Positions 7,546 to 15,971 of a stretch of 64,000 nucleotides of DNA are shown here, piece after piece. A model generated the notes under the pieces. That model was not told where the DNA came from. It saw only the letters and a program-made list of their open reading frames with translations, and made no database searches. Position 1 is the stretch's first letter. Each line of letters starts with the position of its first letter. Made by a program: the position numbers and the translations under genes. This DNA is from Hoyosella altamirensis. GTDB lineage: Bacteria; Actinomycetota; Actinomycetes; Mycobacteriales; Mycobacteriaceae. The DNA lies in assembly GCF_014191505.1 (NCBI RefSeq), contig NZ_JACHWS010000003.1, positions 496,001 through 560,000 of the forward strand, in the 5' to 3' direction.

Positions 7546-9132
7546 GTGAGTGAGGCTGTCGTCGTCGGGTCAGGGCACAATGCGCTCGTTGCCGCGTGTT
7601 ACCTCGCGCGCGCCGGGTGGGGTGTACGGGTAATCGAACGGGACACCGTCATCGGTGGCGCCGTCTCCACGGTGGAACGGTTCCCCGGACATCGCGTTGA
7701 CCGCGGGTCATCCGCACACTTGATGATCCGGCACAGCGGAATTATCGAGGAACTCGACCTCGCATCGCACGGTCTGCGATACATCGACTGCGACCCCTGG
7801 GCGTTTGCTCCGGCTGAGCCTGGTTCGCATGGCAGAGGCATCGTCTTCTGGCGCGACCTCGATCGCACCTGCGAGTCGATCGCCCGCGCATGTTCAGTCG
7901 GGGAAGCCCGCGCCTACCGGGAGTTCGTCAAAGTGTGGGCCCCGCGGAGCAGCCACGTTATGCGCGCGTTCAGCGCCCCGCCCTCGGCGCCGCACCTCCT
8001 GCGGTCATTCTGGGGCCTCGACACTGGTGGTGATCCCGCCCAACTCTCACGAGAATTCCTCTCACCTGGTGACGCAGTACTCGACGAGTTCTTCACGAAT
8101 GAGCGCCTCAAGGCTGCCCTTGCCTGGTTCGGCGCACAATCAGGCCCTGCAATGTCTGAACCGGGGACCGCACCGATGGTGGGTTTCGCCGCGCTGATGC
8201 ACGTCCTGCCGCCTGGGCGCGCGGTCGGAGGGAGCGGAGCGCTGACTGCCGCACTGGCCCGCCGCCTCGAGGCGGACGGTGGGTCGATCACCTGCGGTGA
8301 TGCTGCCGTCTCCCTTGCCCAGCACAATGGCGGGTGGACAGTGACGACCGAATCTGGCACGCAAGTCAGCGCACCCGTCGTGATTGCGGGGTGTCACATC
8401 CTCACTACCCTTGACCTCCTGGCTGAAGGCAAGTTTGACAGTGCCAGACTGGCGGACTGGCGAAAGCGAATCCGTGTGGGCCCTGGCATCGGCATGGCGG
8501 TTCGCGTGCGAGCGCGAACGCTCCCGACATACCCGACTGCGGACGACGACGCAGCGGTCATCGGCGCCAGCCTGCAGCTCCTGGCCACTGATCGTGCGCA
8601 TTTGCGGACCGCTCACGGCGCTGCTCTGGCGGGCGAACTCCCGCCGAGACCTGTCTGCCTTGCAATGAGTTTCAGTGCGATCGACCCCTCGCTCGCGCCT
8701 CCCGGGGAACATCAATTGACGCTCTGGTCCCAATGGCACCCGTTCAGTCCACGCGGGAAGGCCTGGGAGACTCTGGCTGACCGAGAGGCAGATCGTATCC
8801 AGGCTGAGCTTGAGCGTTTTGCTCCTGGATTCGCAGGGACCGTCCTCGACCGGCACATACAAACCCCGAAGGGACTGGCCGACGAACTAGGCCTGATCGG
8901 CGGCAACGTGATGCATGTCGAGATGGGGCTCGACCAGATGATGATGTGGCGGCCGGTACCCGCCCTCGCCGGGCAGAAAGTGCCAGGGGCACCTGGCGTT
9001 TACCTAACCGGTGCCTCCACCCATCCTGGCGGGGGTGTCTCGGGATTCAGCGGACGCAGTGCTGCGCGGATGGCAATCCACGATGAGCGTTTCTCCGGAC
9101 GACTCCGGCGCGGGTTGACATGGCCCCGGTAA
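7546..9132 (+). CDS. crtO: CrtO-type carotenoid 4-ketolase (phytoene-desaturase-like)
   Basis: FAD flavoprotein of 528 residues. The dinucleotide-binding motif VVVGSGHNALVAACYLARAG opens the protein, followed by IGGAVSTVERFPGHRVDRGSSAHL, and the conserved C-terminal FAD block is PGVYLTGASTHPGGGVSGFSG. The sequence closely resembles the Rhodococcus CrtO ketolase as I remember it. That enzyme introduces a 4-keto group on beta-ionone rings and is unrelated to CrtW. Start: GTG at 7546 with AGGA just upstream; the open frame extends further 5' inside the GNAT gene but that part is not protein-like. The neighbours cruF and a glycosyltransferase support a carotenoid role. A general desaturase or oxidase role is the alternative. 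Confidence 0.85.
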   Translation: MSEAVVVGSGHNALVAACYLARAGWGVRVIERDTVIGGAVSTVERFPGHRVDRGSSAHLMIRHSGIIEELDLASHGLRYIDCDPWAFAPAEPGSHGRGIVFWRDLDRTCESIARACSVGEARAYREFVKVWAPRSSHVMRAFSAPPSAPHLLRSFWGLDTGGDPAQLSREFLSPGDAVLDEFFTNERLKAALAWFGAQSGPAMSEPGTAPMVGFAALMHVLPPGRAVGGSGALTAALARRLEADGGSITCGDAAVSLAQHNGGWTVTTESGTQVSAPVVIAGCHILTTLDLLAEGKFDSARLADWRKRIRVGPGIGMAVRVRARTLPTYPTADDDAAVIGASLQLLATDRAHLRTAHGAALAGELPPRPVCLAMSFSAIDPSLAPPGEHQLTLWSQWHPFSPRGKAWETLADREADRIQAELERFAPGFAGTVLDRHIQTPKGLADELGLIGGNVMHVEMGLDQMMMWRPVPALAGQKVPGAPGVYLTGASTHPGGGVSGFSGRSAARMAIHDERFSGRLRRGLTWPR

Positions 9133-10013
9133 TGCGAATCGCCGTGGTCCTTGCGGCTGCCGCGATCGGAATGCAAATCATGTTTCCACTCGCACAGGGA
9201 GCCATGCTTGATGCTGTTACCGCGGCCGTGGTTGTCCTCCTCGCTGCCTCCGCGCTAGCCCATGCGCTGGTTACGCGGGGGGCTGGCTTCACGGTCACCC
9301 TCCTGGCTTCAGCGGCAGGTGCCGGATTCGCGGCTGAAGCGGTGGGAGTCGCTACAGGTTTTCCATTCGGCTGCTACGAGTACGCGCTCGATCGCCTGGG
9401 TCCGCACCTCGCCGGAGTTCCGCTGGTGGTACCACTGGCCTGGGCAGCGGGCAGTTACCCCGTGTGGTGCGCGGTCTCGGCGCTTCTTTCGGGACGCCAC
9501 GGCTGGCGGCGGGCGGCAATGCGGGTCCCGCTGGTGGCGGTGACGATCACGGCGTGGGACCTTTACCTCGATCCCCAGATGGTCACGATGGGTTACTGGA
9601 CGTGGTGTGCGGACGGGCCAGTCCTGCCAGGCGCGGGGCAAATACCGCTAACAAACTTTGCCGGGTGGCTGCTAGTCGCGACTGTGATCGCGCTGGCACT
9701 CGAAGTTGCCACTGCTCGTTCTGATTCGGTCTCCGAGCTGCCCGACCGGTGGGCCCGACTCTGCGTCGACGCCGTCCCTCTCGTGCTCTTTCTCTGGACG
9801 TGGCTCGGATCCGCGCTCGCGCATGCCGTTTTTCTCAATGCCCGTTTTCCCGATGCGGGCCTGCAGATCTCCGCATCGTTTGGCCTGCTCGGGATGGCCG
9901 TCACGGGTATACCTCTCCTCATTTGGCTTTATCGAACGGTCCAATCGCGGCCACGGATTCGTGGCCGCTCGGCAGGTCAGCGCGCAACCAGCGAGTCAGA
10001 CCTGGCACGATAG
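9132..10013 (+). CDS. cruF: CruF-type carotenoid 1,2-hydratase (membrane)
   Basis: Polytopic membrane protein of the CruF/bisanhydrobacterioruberin hydratase family, which adds water across the C-1,2 double bond of acyclic carotenoid ends (psi ends). About seven hydrophobic helices are visible. Family blocks include FPFGCYEYALDRLGPHLAGV, AWDLYLDPQMVTMGYW and GPVLPGAGQIPLTNFAGW with conserved acidic residues. I use the ATG at 9132, which overlaps the crtO stop as TAATG; an in-frame ATG at 9120 would add four residues. lppM begins four bases after its stop. The hydroxyl group made by CruF is normally the acceptor for a glycosyltransferase, and one lies two genes downstream. Confidence 0.85.
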   Translation: MRIAVVLAAAAIGMQIMFPLAQGAMLDAVTAAVVVLLAASALAHALVTRGAGFTVTLLASAAGAGFAAEAVGVATGFPFGCYEYALDRLGPHLAGVPLVVPLAWAAGSYPVWCAVSALLSGRHGWRRAAMRVPLVAVTITAWDLYLDPQMVTMGYWTWCADGPVLPGAGQIPLTNFAGWLLVATVIALALEVATARSDSVSELPDRWARLCVDAVPLVLFLWTWLGSALAHAVFLNARFPDAGLQISASFGLLGMAVTGIPLLIWLYRTVQSRPRIRGRSAGQRATSESDLAR

Positions 10014-10017
10014 CGGG

Positions 10018-10710
10018 GTGCCGTTGCGAAACAAGATGCGATCGCCCAGGTGGAGCCGGTTTGCGCCAGCAAGCCTGCTGCTCGCCGCTGTCCTGCTGTT
10101 GACGACTGGATGCCTGTATACGGATGCGAACATCCGATTGAGCGAGGATGATCGTCTATCCGGGCGGATAATCGTGGCGCAAGAGCCCACCGAAGAGAAC
10201 GATCAGGGTCCGCAGTTGCGTGTGCCCGATTCGCTCTACGGACGTGCGCGAGTGCAGCGCTGGTCCGATGAGGGCTACGTGGGCAGTGAGCTGATTTTCA
10301 GCGATCTGAGTTTCACTGACTTCCGGCAGTTGGGGCAGTTCGCGTCTGACGCACCCGGCAGTTTCGATTTGCGCTTCACACGCTCCGGTGATGTCGTCAC
10401 CCTGACTGGGCGCGCTGACCTGCGCAATGTCCCTGATGGCTCCCCTGTCACGCTCGCTGTGAGCTTCCCATCCAACATCAGCTCCACCAATGGGGAGATG
10501 ACCACAAATAGGTCCGTCGTCTGGACCCCGGCACCCGGCGATCTCACTTCCCTGCGTGCTGAAACGTCGTACACCGATCCGAATACGCGCAGCTTCGCGG
10601 GCTGGACCGGGCTGATGATCGCATTGAGTGTCGCCGCAGCAGTCATCGTCGGCGCACTGGCCTGGTTCAGCCGGGACCGGTCCCCGAAGCCAAGCGACCT
10701 CGTTCACTGA
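10018..10710 (+). CDS. lppM: LppM-like lipoprotein
   Basis: Secreted lipoprotein of about 230 residues. There is a basic N-terminus, a hydrophobic signal (ASLLLAAVLLLTTG) and a lipobox-like LTTGC, then about 160 extracellular residues and a C-terminal membrane helix (GLMIALSVAAAVIVGALAWF) with a short basic tail. This double anchoring matches M. tuberculosis LppM (Rv2171), implicated in phagosome traffic in that pathogen. The -3 lipobox residue is Thr rather than the usual Leu. The GTG start at 10018 is four bases after cruF; an ATG at 10036 is an alternative. It is wedged between carotenoid genes and the next gene starts two bases after its stop. Confidence 0.8.
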   Translation: MPLRNKMRSPRWSRFAPASLLLAAVLLLTTGCLYTDANIRLSEDDRLSGRIIVAQEPTEENDQGPQLRVPDSLYGRARVQRWSDEGYVGSELIFSDLSFTDFRQLGQFASDAPGSFDLRFTRSGDVVTLTGRADLRNVPDGSPVTLAVSFPSNISSTNGEMTTNRSVVWTPAPGDLTSLRAETSYTDPNTRSFAGWTGLMIALSVAAAVIVGALAWFSRDRSPKPSDLVH

Positions 10711-10712
10711 TT

Positions 10713-11906
10713 TTGCCGACAGCTAGCTGGACGTATCGTTTGGCAGTTGCTGGAGCTGCGCTCTCCGGGGCTGGGGCAGCTCTTGCGCTCCTCAATGTGC
10801 GTACGACACCCGAACTGCGGGATTTCGCCCCGGCGCGGAATGTGGACACATTGCGGCTGCTTCGTCCGCACGAGCCCGCGGGCACGATCGCCGTCTGCGT
10901 CCCGGCGCGAAACGAGGAGCGGACGCTCCCACTGTTGATCGAAGACCTCCGGGCTCAGCGTGACGTGCCAGGGATGAGAGTCTTCATCGTGGACGACGGC
11001 TCCACCGACGAAACTTTCGATGCCGCCATCGCCGCGGCGTCAGGTGATACTCGCTTCAGTGTCCGGCGTTCTGAGCGGGAACCTCCGCCAGGCTGGCTTG
11101 GCAAGCAGGCTGCATGCTCGGCGATGAGCACCGAAGCACTGAACGCGGGCGCTCAGATCCTGATATTCATCGACGCCGATGTTCGTGTCGGACCTGACGC
11201 CGTCTCCCGCGCGGCGGCAGCACTGCGCAGCACCGGAGCAGGGCTGGTCAGCGTGTGGCCTTCGCAAAATGCGGTCACCTGGGCAGAGAGACTCATTCAG
11301 CCTTTACTTGCCTGGTCGTGGATGTCGACCATGCCGATCGCAGTAAGCAACCGGAGCTTGAGACCTTCGACCGCTGTCGCGTGTGGCCAGTTCCTCGCGT
11401 TCACGCGGGACGCATACCTCAGCGCGGGCGGGCACAGCAAGGTTGCTGCGAGTCTGACCGAAGATCTGGACATCGCAAGAAACCTGCGGCGCAGCCGGTT
11501 CCGGACCGTCCTGGTCAGCGGCAGGGCGCATGCGCGCTGCCGCATGTATACGTCGCGGCGTGAGCTCGCCGCAGGATATGGACGGTGGCTCGGCACCGCG
11601 TTCGGAGGTACTGGCGGAACAATTGTCGTTGCAGCTCTGGCAGTACTCGCCTACCTGGTACCCCCTGTGGTGGCGCTTGTCGGCCACGGGCGTGCGCGCC
11701 GTTTCGGCTTCATCGGCTACCTGGCCGCTGTGACCAGCAGGCTCGCAAGCTCCCATACCGAACACGGCGGCCGCCTGGGGGCAGCGCGCGTCGCGGAGTG
11801 TTGCCTGCACCCCTTCTCAGCGCTCGCTTTCGTCGCCTTGCTGGCTCACTCGACACGCCAGTCACGCAGACGCAGCGCGCACTGGAAAGGGCGGCCAGTG
11901 CGCTAA
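10713..11906 (+). CDS. Family 2 glycosyltransferase, probable carotenoid glycosyltransferase (CruG-like)
   Basis: Membrane-associated GT-A glycosyltransferase of 397 residues. One N-terminal hydrophobic helix is followed by the GT2 domain: VCVPARNEERTLP, FIVDDGSTDETFD, a donor-binding DAD motif in IFIDADVRVG, PPGWLGKQAA, and the acceptor-side LTEDLDIARNLRR (ED). Hydrophobic helices follow near the C-terminus. The plan is that of CruG and hopanoid/carotenoid GT2 enzymes. Given cruF upstream, I infer that it glycosylates a hydroxycarotenoid. The start is TTG at 10713, two bases after lppM. It ends four bases before the convergent metF stop. Another lipid acceptor cannot be excluded. Confidence 0.75.
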   Translation: MPTASWTYRLAVAGAALSGAGAALALLNVRTTPELRDFAPARNVDTLRLLRPHEPAGTIAVCVPARNEERTLPLLIEDLRAQRDVPGMRVFIVDDGSTDETFDAAIAAASGDTRFSVRRSEREPPPGWLGKQAACSAMSTEALNAGAQILIFIDADVRVGPDAVSRAAAALRSTGAGLVSVWPSQNAVTWAERLIQPLLAWSWMSTMPIAVSNRSLRPSTAVACGQFLAFTRDAYLSAGGHSKVAASLTEDLDIARNLRRSRFRTVLVSGRAHARCRMYTSRRELAAGYGRWLGTAFGGTGGTIVVAALAVLAYLVPPVVALVGHGRARRFGFIGYLAAVTSRLASSHTEHGGRLGAARVAECCLHPFSALAFVALLAHSTRQSRRRSAHWKGRPVR

Positions 11907-11910
11907 CCGG

Positions 11911-12840
11911 TTACGCGGGCACTGGTGCCAGCCCGAGGTTTGTGAGGACTTCTTGGGTGGCCCGCGAGAAGTTCAGCGTGCAGAAGTGCAGACATGGCGC
12001 GCCCTCAGCAATCAGCCGCTCACTCATCTTGGTCGCCAGCTCGATTCCGACTTTCCGTACCTCCACGCGATCTTCTTCCGGTCCGGAACCGGCAGCTCGT
12101 GCCAGCCTGTCTTCCAAGTGCGACGGGATCTGGGAGCCGGACAGCTCAACGATCTTGCGGACCTGTCTCAATGACGTGATGGGGAGAAGGCCCGGAATGA
12201 TGGGTTTTTCGCCGTGGACAGGGTCAGCAGCCGAGACGCGGTCACGGAGGCGCAAGTAGTCTTCGACCTCGAAAAACATCTGGGTTATCGAGTACTCGGC
12301 TCCGGCTCGCAGCTTGTTAAGCAGGTAGTAGGTATCGTGATCGAGGTCTTTCGCTCGATAGTGCCCCTCGGGGAACGACGCAACGCCCACGTGGAAGTCG
12401 CCTAATTCCCTGATGAGGCGGACGAGTTCTTCCGCGTACTCGACACCCTCGGGATGCATTACCCAATCTCCTAGGGGGTTCCCCGGCGGATCACCGCGAA
12501 GTGCGAGGAGATTCACAATTCCGCGGTCTGCATACGATCCCACCAGACCACGGAGTTCGCTGATGCTGTGGTCTACCGCCGTGAGGTGTGCCACCGGAAG
12601 CAACGTGGTCTCGGTCGCGATCTGACCTGCGATACGAACAGTGCGGTCACGCGTCGAACCACCGGCGCCGTAGGTCAGGGAAACGAACGCTGGATGCAGT
12701 TGTTCGAACGTCCTTACCGCACGCCAGAGCCGCTGCTCTTCCTTTTCATTGCGCGGCGGGTAGAACTCAACAGAAAACGGGGTCGAACGGGGGTCGGCGG
12801 TAATCCGCTCCACAATCGACGGGGTCCGGCCCGGTCTCAT
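11911..12840 (-). CDS. metF: 5,10-methylenetetrahydrofolate reductase
   Basis: Flavoprotein that reduces methylene-THF to methyl-THF for methionine synthesis. The TIM-barrel signature is clear: FSVEFYPPRNEKEEQRLW with the catalytic Glu, FVSLTYGAGGSTRDRT, HLTAVDHS, LLALRGDPPG, and FQITQMFFE-like SITQMFFEVEDY. Length is about 309 residues if it starts at the ATG at 12838-12840; an in-frame GTG at 12876 would add 12 residues. It is the Rv2172c-type enzyme. It is transcribed against the glycosyltransferase and divergently from the prenyl synthase. Confidence 0.9.
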   Translation of the reverse strand: MRPGRTPSIVERITADPRSTPFSVEFYPPRNEKEEQRLWRAVRTFEQLHPAFVSLTYGAGGSTRDRTVRIAGQIATETTLLPVAHLTAVDHSISELRGLVGSYADRGIVNLLALRGDPPGNPLGDWVMHPEGVEYAEELVRLIRELGDFHVGVASFPEGHYRAKDLDHDTYYLLNKLRAGAEYSITQMFFEVEDYLRLRDRVSAADPVHGEKPIIPGLLPITSLRQVRKIVELSGSQIPSHLEDRLARAAGSGPEEDRVEVRKVGIELATKMSERLIAEGAPCLHFCTLNFSRATQEVLTNLGLAPVPA

Positions 12841-13056
12841 TCCACGCACACCTGTCTGTCTCGCCTGACTTGTCACCTAAGCAAGCATACGGATTCCGTG
12901 CAAATGATCGCCCTTCGATCGACCGGTATGCTGCGAGCAACGGCCAATGTCGCCGGCCGATACCTTGGTCGCGCGGCTATGGCAGACGGGCTCCAACAAA
13001 ACCAGGGCGTGCCCGTAGTTTCGTGCCGACGACAGGAGCTAGCGCTGAGCGCGCCA

Positions 13057-14163
13057 ATGATGCCCCCACATCTTCCTTCTGGGCTGCCGCAGCCTCCCCA
13101 CGATATTCGCACGAATGTCGCAGATGCGCTGCGTGGGTTCTTCCGCGACCGCGCAAGCCTGGTGGAACCCGTTGGCACCGAGTTCCGTAGCGCCGTCACC
13201 CACCTTGAAGACTTCGTGCTTCGTGGAGGTAAGCGGGTACGGCCAACATTCGCCTGGGTGGGGTGGCTAGGTGCGGGTGGCGACGTCGATGCCCCAGGTG
13301 CGGACAACGTGCTCTCCGCCTGCGCGTCCCTGGAGCTGATTCAGGCATGCGCGCTGATTCACGACGACATAATCGACAACTCCCGCACTCGGCGCGGTTT
13401 TCCCACCATCCATGTGGAGTTCGCCCGGCAGCATCGCGACCAGGGGTGGGGCGGAGACCCAGAATCGTTCGGGGAGGCTGCGGGAATTCTCATCGGCGAC
13501 CTCGCCCTCGCGTGGGCTGACGACATGTTTCATGGCTCGGGGATCGGAACCGAAGCTCATCAGCGCGCGCTGCCCGTCTGGGCCGCGATGAGGACCGAGG
13601 TCCTCGGCGGCCAGCTCCTCGATATTGTCGTGGAGTCTTCGGGTGATGGCAGCCATGGTTCCGCGCTTAAGATAAACCGGTTCAAGACAGCGGCCTACAC
13701 CGTCGAGCGCCCCCTGCACCTCGGAGCGGCAATCGCTGGAGCAGATGATGCACTGATTGCTGCGTACCGGACCTTCGGTGCTGATATCGGAATCGCATTT
13801 CAACTTCGTGACGACTTACTCGGAGTGTTCGGGGATCCAGCTACCACAGGTAAACCCTCTGGCGACGATCTGCGCGCGGGAAAACGCACCGCGTTGCTCG
13901 CGTACGCGCTCGAGACTGCCGACGCTAACCAGCCCGACGTTGCCGCTACACTACGCAGCGCCGTGGGAACTGAACTTAGCGAAGCGGACGTCGACTCACT
14001 TCGGTCATTGATAATCAGCCTCGGAGCGGTGGAGCGCGTCGAGAAGCAGATAGCCGACCTCACCGAACGCGCCCTGAACGCGCTCGATGCGAGTTCTGCG
14101 CGCCCGGGTACGAAGGATGCGCTCCACGCGATGGCGCTGGCGGTAACGCGCCGCACCTACTGA
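13057..14163 (+). CDS. idsA2: Polyprenyl (geranylgeranyl) diphosphate synthase, IdsA2/CrtE type
   Basis: Chain-elongating isoprenyl diphosphate synthase that condenses DMAPP/GPP/FPP with IPP. The first Asp-rich motif is HDDIIDN with the following TRRG, and the second is QLRDDLLGVFGDP, with the GKPSGDDLRAGKRT block after it. LRGGKRVRP near residue 50 binds IPP. About 368 residues. Here it probably supplies GGPP to crtB. Start is uncertain: ATG-ATG at 13057-13062 has no ribosome site, while an in-frame CTG at 13045-13047 has AGGAG six bases upstream. crtI follows after 58 bases. It is orthologous in position to M. tuberculosis idsA2 (Rv2173). Confidence 0.9.
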   Translation: MMPPHLPSGLPQPPHDIRTNVADALRGFFRDRASLVEPVGTEFRSAVTHLEDFVLRGGKRVRPTFAWVGWLGAGGDVDAPGADNVLSACASLELIQACALIHDDIIDNSRTRRGFPTIHVEFARQHRDQGWGGDPESFGEAAGILIGDLALAWADDMFHGSGIGTEAHQRALPVWAAMRTEVLGGQLLDIVVESSGDGSHGSALKINRFKTAAYTVERPLHLGAAIAGADDALIAAYRTFGADIGIAFQLRDDLLGVFGDPATTGKPSGDDLRAGKRTALLAYALETADANQPDVAATLRSAVGTELSEADVDSLRSLIISLGAVERVEKQIADLTERALNALDASSARPGTKDALHAMALAVTRRTY

Positions 14164-14221
14164 TCGACTTGATCGCGGTCCTGTGGCGGGCCGGATCGCC
14201 GCGTGAATCTACTGGAGGAAG

Positions 14222-15838
14222 ATGATGTCTGCCTATTCGCCGGGGGCGGGAGCCGCTGTGGGCAAGCCCGGGAACAACCGCGCCACCGTGCCGGGGCGGT
14301 CTGACCATGTTGTCGTCGTCGGAGCGGGCCTGTCCGGGCTTGCCGCCGCTCTTCACTTGCGTGGTTCAGGACGTGAGGTCACGCTGCTCGAAAAATCGAG
14401 CCACCCAGGCGGACGCGTAGGCTTTTACGCTGGCTCTCACGACGGAGACACGTTCCGGATCGATTCGGGTGCGACTGTTCTCACCATGCCCGACCTGATC
14501 GATGAGGCGCTCGCTGCAGTCGGGGCCACACGGCGCTCGACCACGCCGCAACTGCACATCCGTCGGCTCGACCCCGCCTATCACGCACGGTTCGCCGATG
14601 GCACAGCCATCAACGTCCACAGTGATCCCGATCAGATGGAAGAGGAAGTCCGGCGCACATGCGGTCCAGATGAGGCGAGCAGGTACCGAGATCTCCGCGC
14701 GTGGCTGCAATCGGTCTTTGAAACTGAGTTCGATCGCTTCATCGCCTCAAACTTTGACTCGCCACTCGACCTCGTCAATAGCCCGGCAGCGCTACGCGAA
14801 ATCAGCCAACTCGTCGCGATGGGCGGATTCGGGCGTCTCGGACGCCAAGTATCGAAACGGCTGAAGGACGCACGGCTGCAGCGCATCTTCACCTTCCAGG
14901 CGCTCTACGCAGGAATGCCCCCAGCCAAGGCGCTTGGCGTCTACGGCGCAATCGCGCATATGGACACGTCACTCGGCGTGTACTTTCCGGAAGGCGGGAT
15001 GCATTCCATTACCAGCGCAATGGCGGATGCGTTCGTTCACGCTGGCGGCAGGATCCACTACAACGCTGACGTGACTGCCCTAGAATCGAGCGGCCCCCGC
15101 ATCACCGCCGCACGCTGCACCGATGGTCAGCGCTTCACGGCGGACGCCTTCGTCCTCACAGCGGACTTGCCGATCGTCGACGGTCTCCTCAGTTCGACAC
15201 CTGCCCGGCCGGCGCGGCGGAGGACACGATGGTCGCCGTCCGCGTTCATCATGCATGGGACCGTTCCGAAATCCACAGCATCACTGTGGCCGGCGCAAGG
15301 CCACCACATCATCGACTTCGGTGGCGAGTGGGATCGCACGTTCCAAGAGTTGACTGGGCGCAAGGGCCGCGGCCATCTCATGACTGACCCCTCGCTGCTG
15401 ATCACTCGGCCGTCGCTGACGGATACGGGAATGCTCCTCGGGGATCCCGACGAGCCGAGCGAGTTGCTTTCCGTCCTCGCTCCCTGTCCCAACCTCGACT
15501 CGGCTCCGCTGGACTGGGAGCGCGTGACGCCGGCCTACCAGGAAGAACTGCTGATCACACTGGAGGAGCGCGGATACAAGGGTATTTCTGGCTCTGACGG
15601 AAGCGGCTTCACTGTCAGCCATGTCGATTCTCCGGCGACGTGGCAGGCACAGGGAATGGCAGCTGGCACGCCGTTCTCGGCAGCCCACAACTTTCCGCAG
15701 ACGGGCCCCTTCCGCAGGCGCAACCTTGTGAAAGGCGTGCAGAACGCGGTGCTGGCGGGCTGCGGCACGACGCCCGGGGTGGGCGTTCCCACCTGCCTAA
15801 TTTCGGGGAAGCTCGCCGCCTCACGCATTACCGGGTGA
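14222..15838 (+). CDS. crtI: Phytoene desaturase
   Basis: FAD-dependent enzyme that desaturates 15-cis-phytoene stepwise towards lycopene at the membrane. The N-terminal Rossmann motif is VVVVGAGLSGLAAALHLRGSG followed by LLEKSSHPGGRVG and the DSGATVLTMPDL block; the C-terminal FAD motif is VLAGCGTTPGVGVPTCLISG. Length 538 residues, slightly long because of an N-terminal extension of about 30. The start has GGAGGAAG directly before ATGATG (14222 or 14225). It lies between the prenyl synthase and mptA on the same strand. Confidence 0.93.
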   Translation: MMSAYSPGAGAAVGKPGNNRATVPGRSDHVVVVGAGLSGLAAALHLRGSGREVTLLEKSSHPGGRVGFYAGSHDGDTFRIDSGATVLTMPDLIDEALAAVGATRRSTTPQLHIRRLDPAYHARFADGTAINVHSDPDQMEEEVRRTCGPDEASRYRDLRAWLQSVFETEFDRFIASNFDSPLDLVNSPAALREISQLVAMGGFGRLGRQVSKRLKDARLQRIFTFQALYAGMPPAKALGVYGAIAHMDTSLGVYFPEGGMHSITSAMADAFVHAGGRIHYNADVTALESSGPRITAARCTDGQRFTADAFVLTADLPIVDGLLSSTPARPARRRTRWSPSAFIMHGTVPKSTASLWPAQGHHIIDFGGEWDRTFQELTGRKGRGHLMTDPSLLITRPSLTDTGMLLGDPDEPSELLSVLAPCPNLDSAPLDWERVTPAYQEELLITLEERGYKGISGSDGSGFTVSHVDSPATWQAQGMAAGTPFSAAHNFPQTGPFRRRNLVKGVQNAVLAGCGTTPGVGVPTCLISGKLAASRITG

Positions 15839-15971
15839 CACGTACTGCTCATGCCGCCCAAGCCGGACATGCAGCGGGCCGATACAATAAGCCGTCTTTT
15901 AGCTGCGTCCTGTGGGGACCGCTCTGCAGGATTTGCAGCATCCCAAGACTCAAGGGGGTGAATCGGCGCCG

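Noticed and set aside
12568-13056. Long in-frame extension upstream of the prenyl synthase
   Set aside because: It overlaps metF on the other strand, is Arg/Cys-rich and unlike any prenyl synthase N-terminus.
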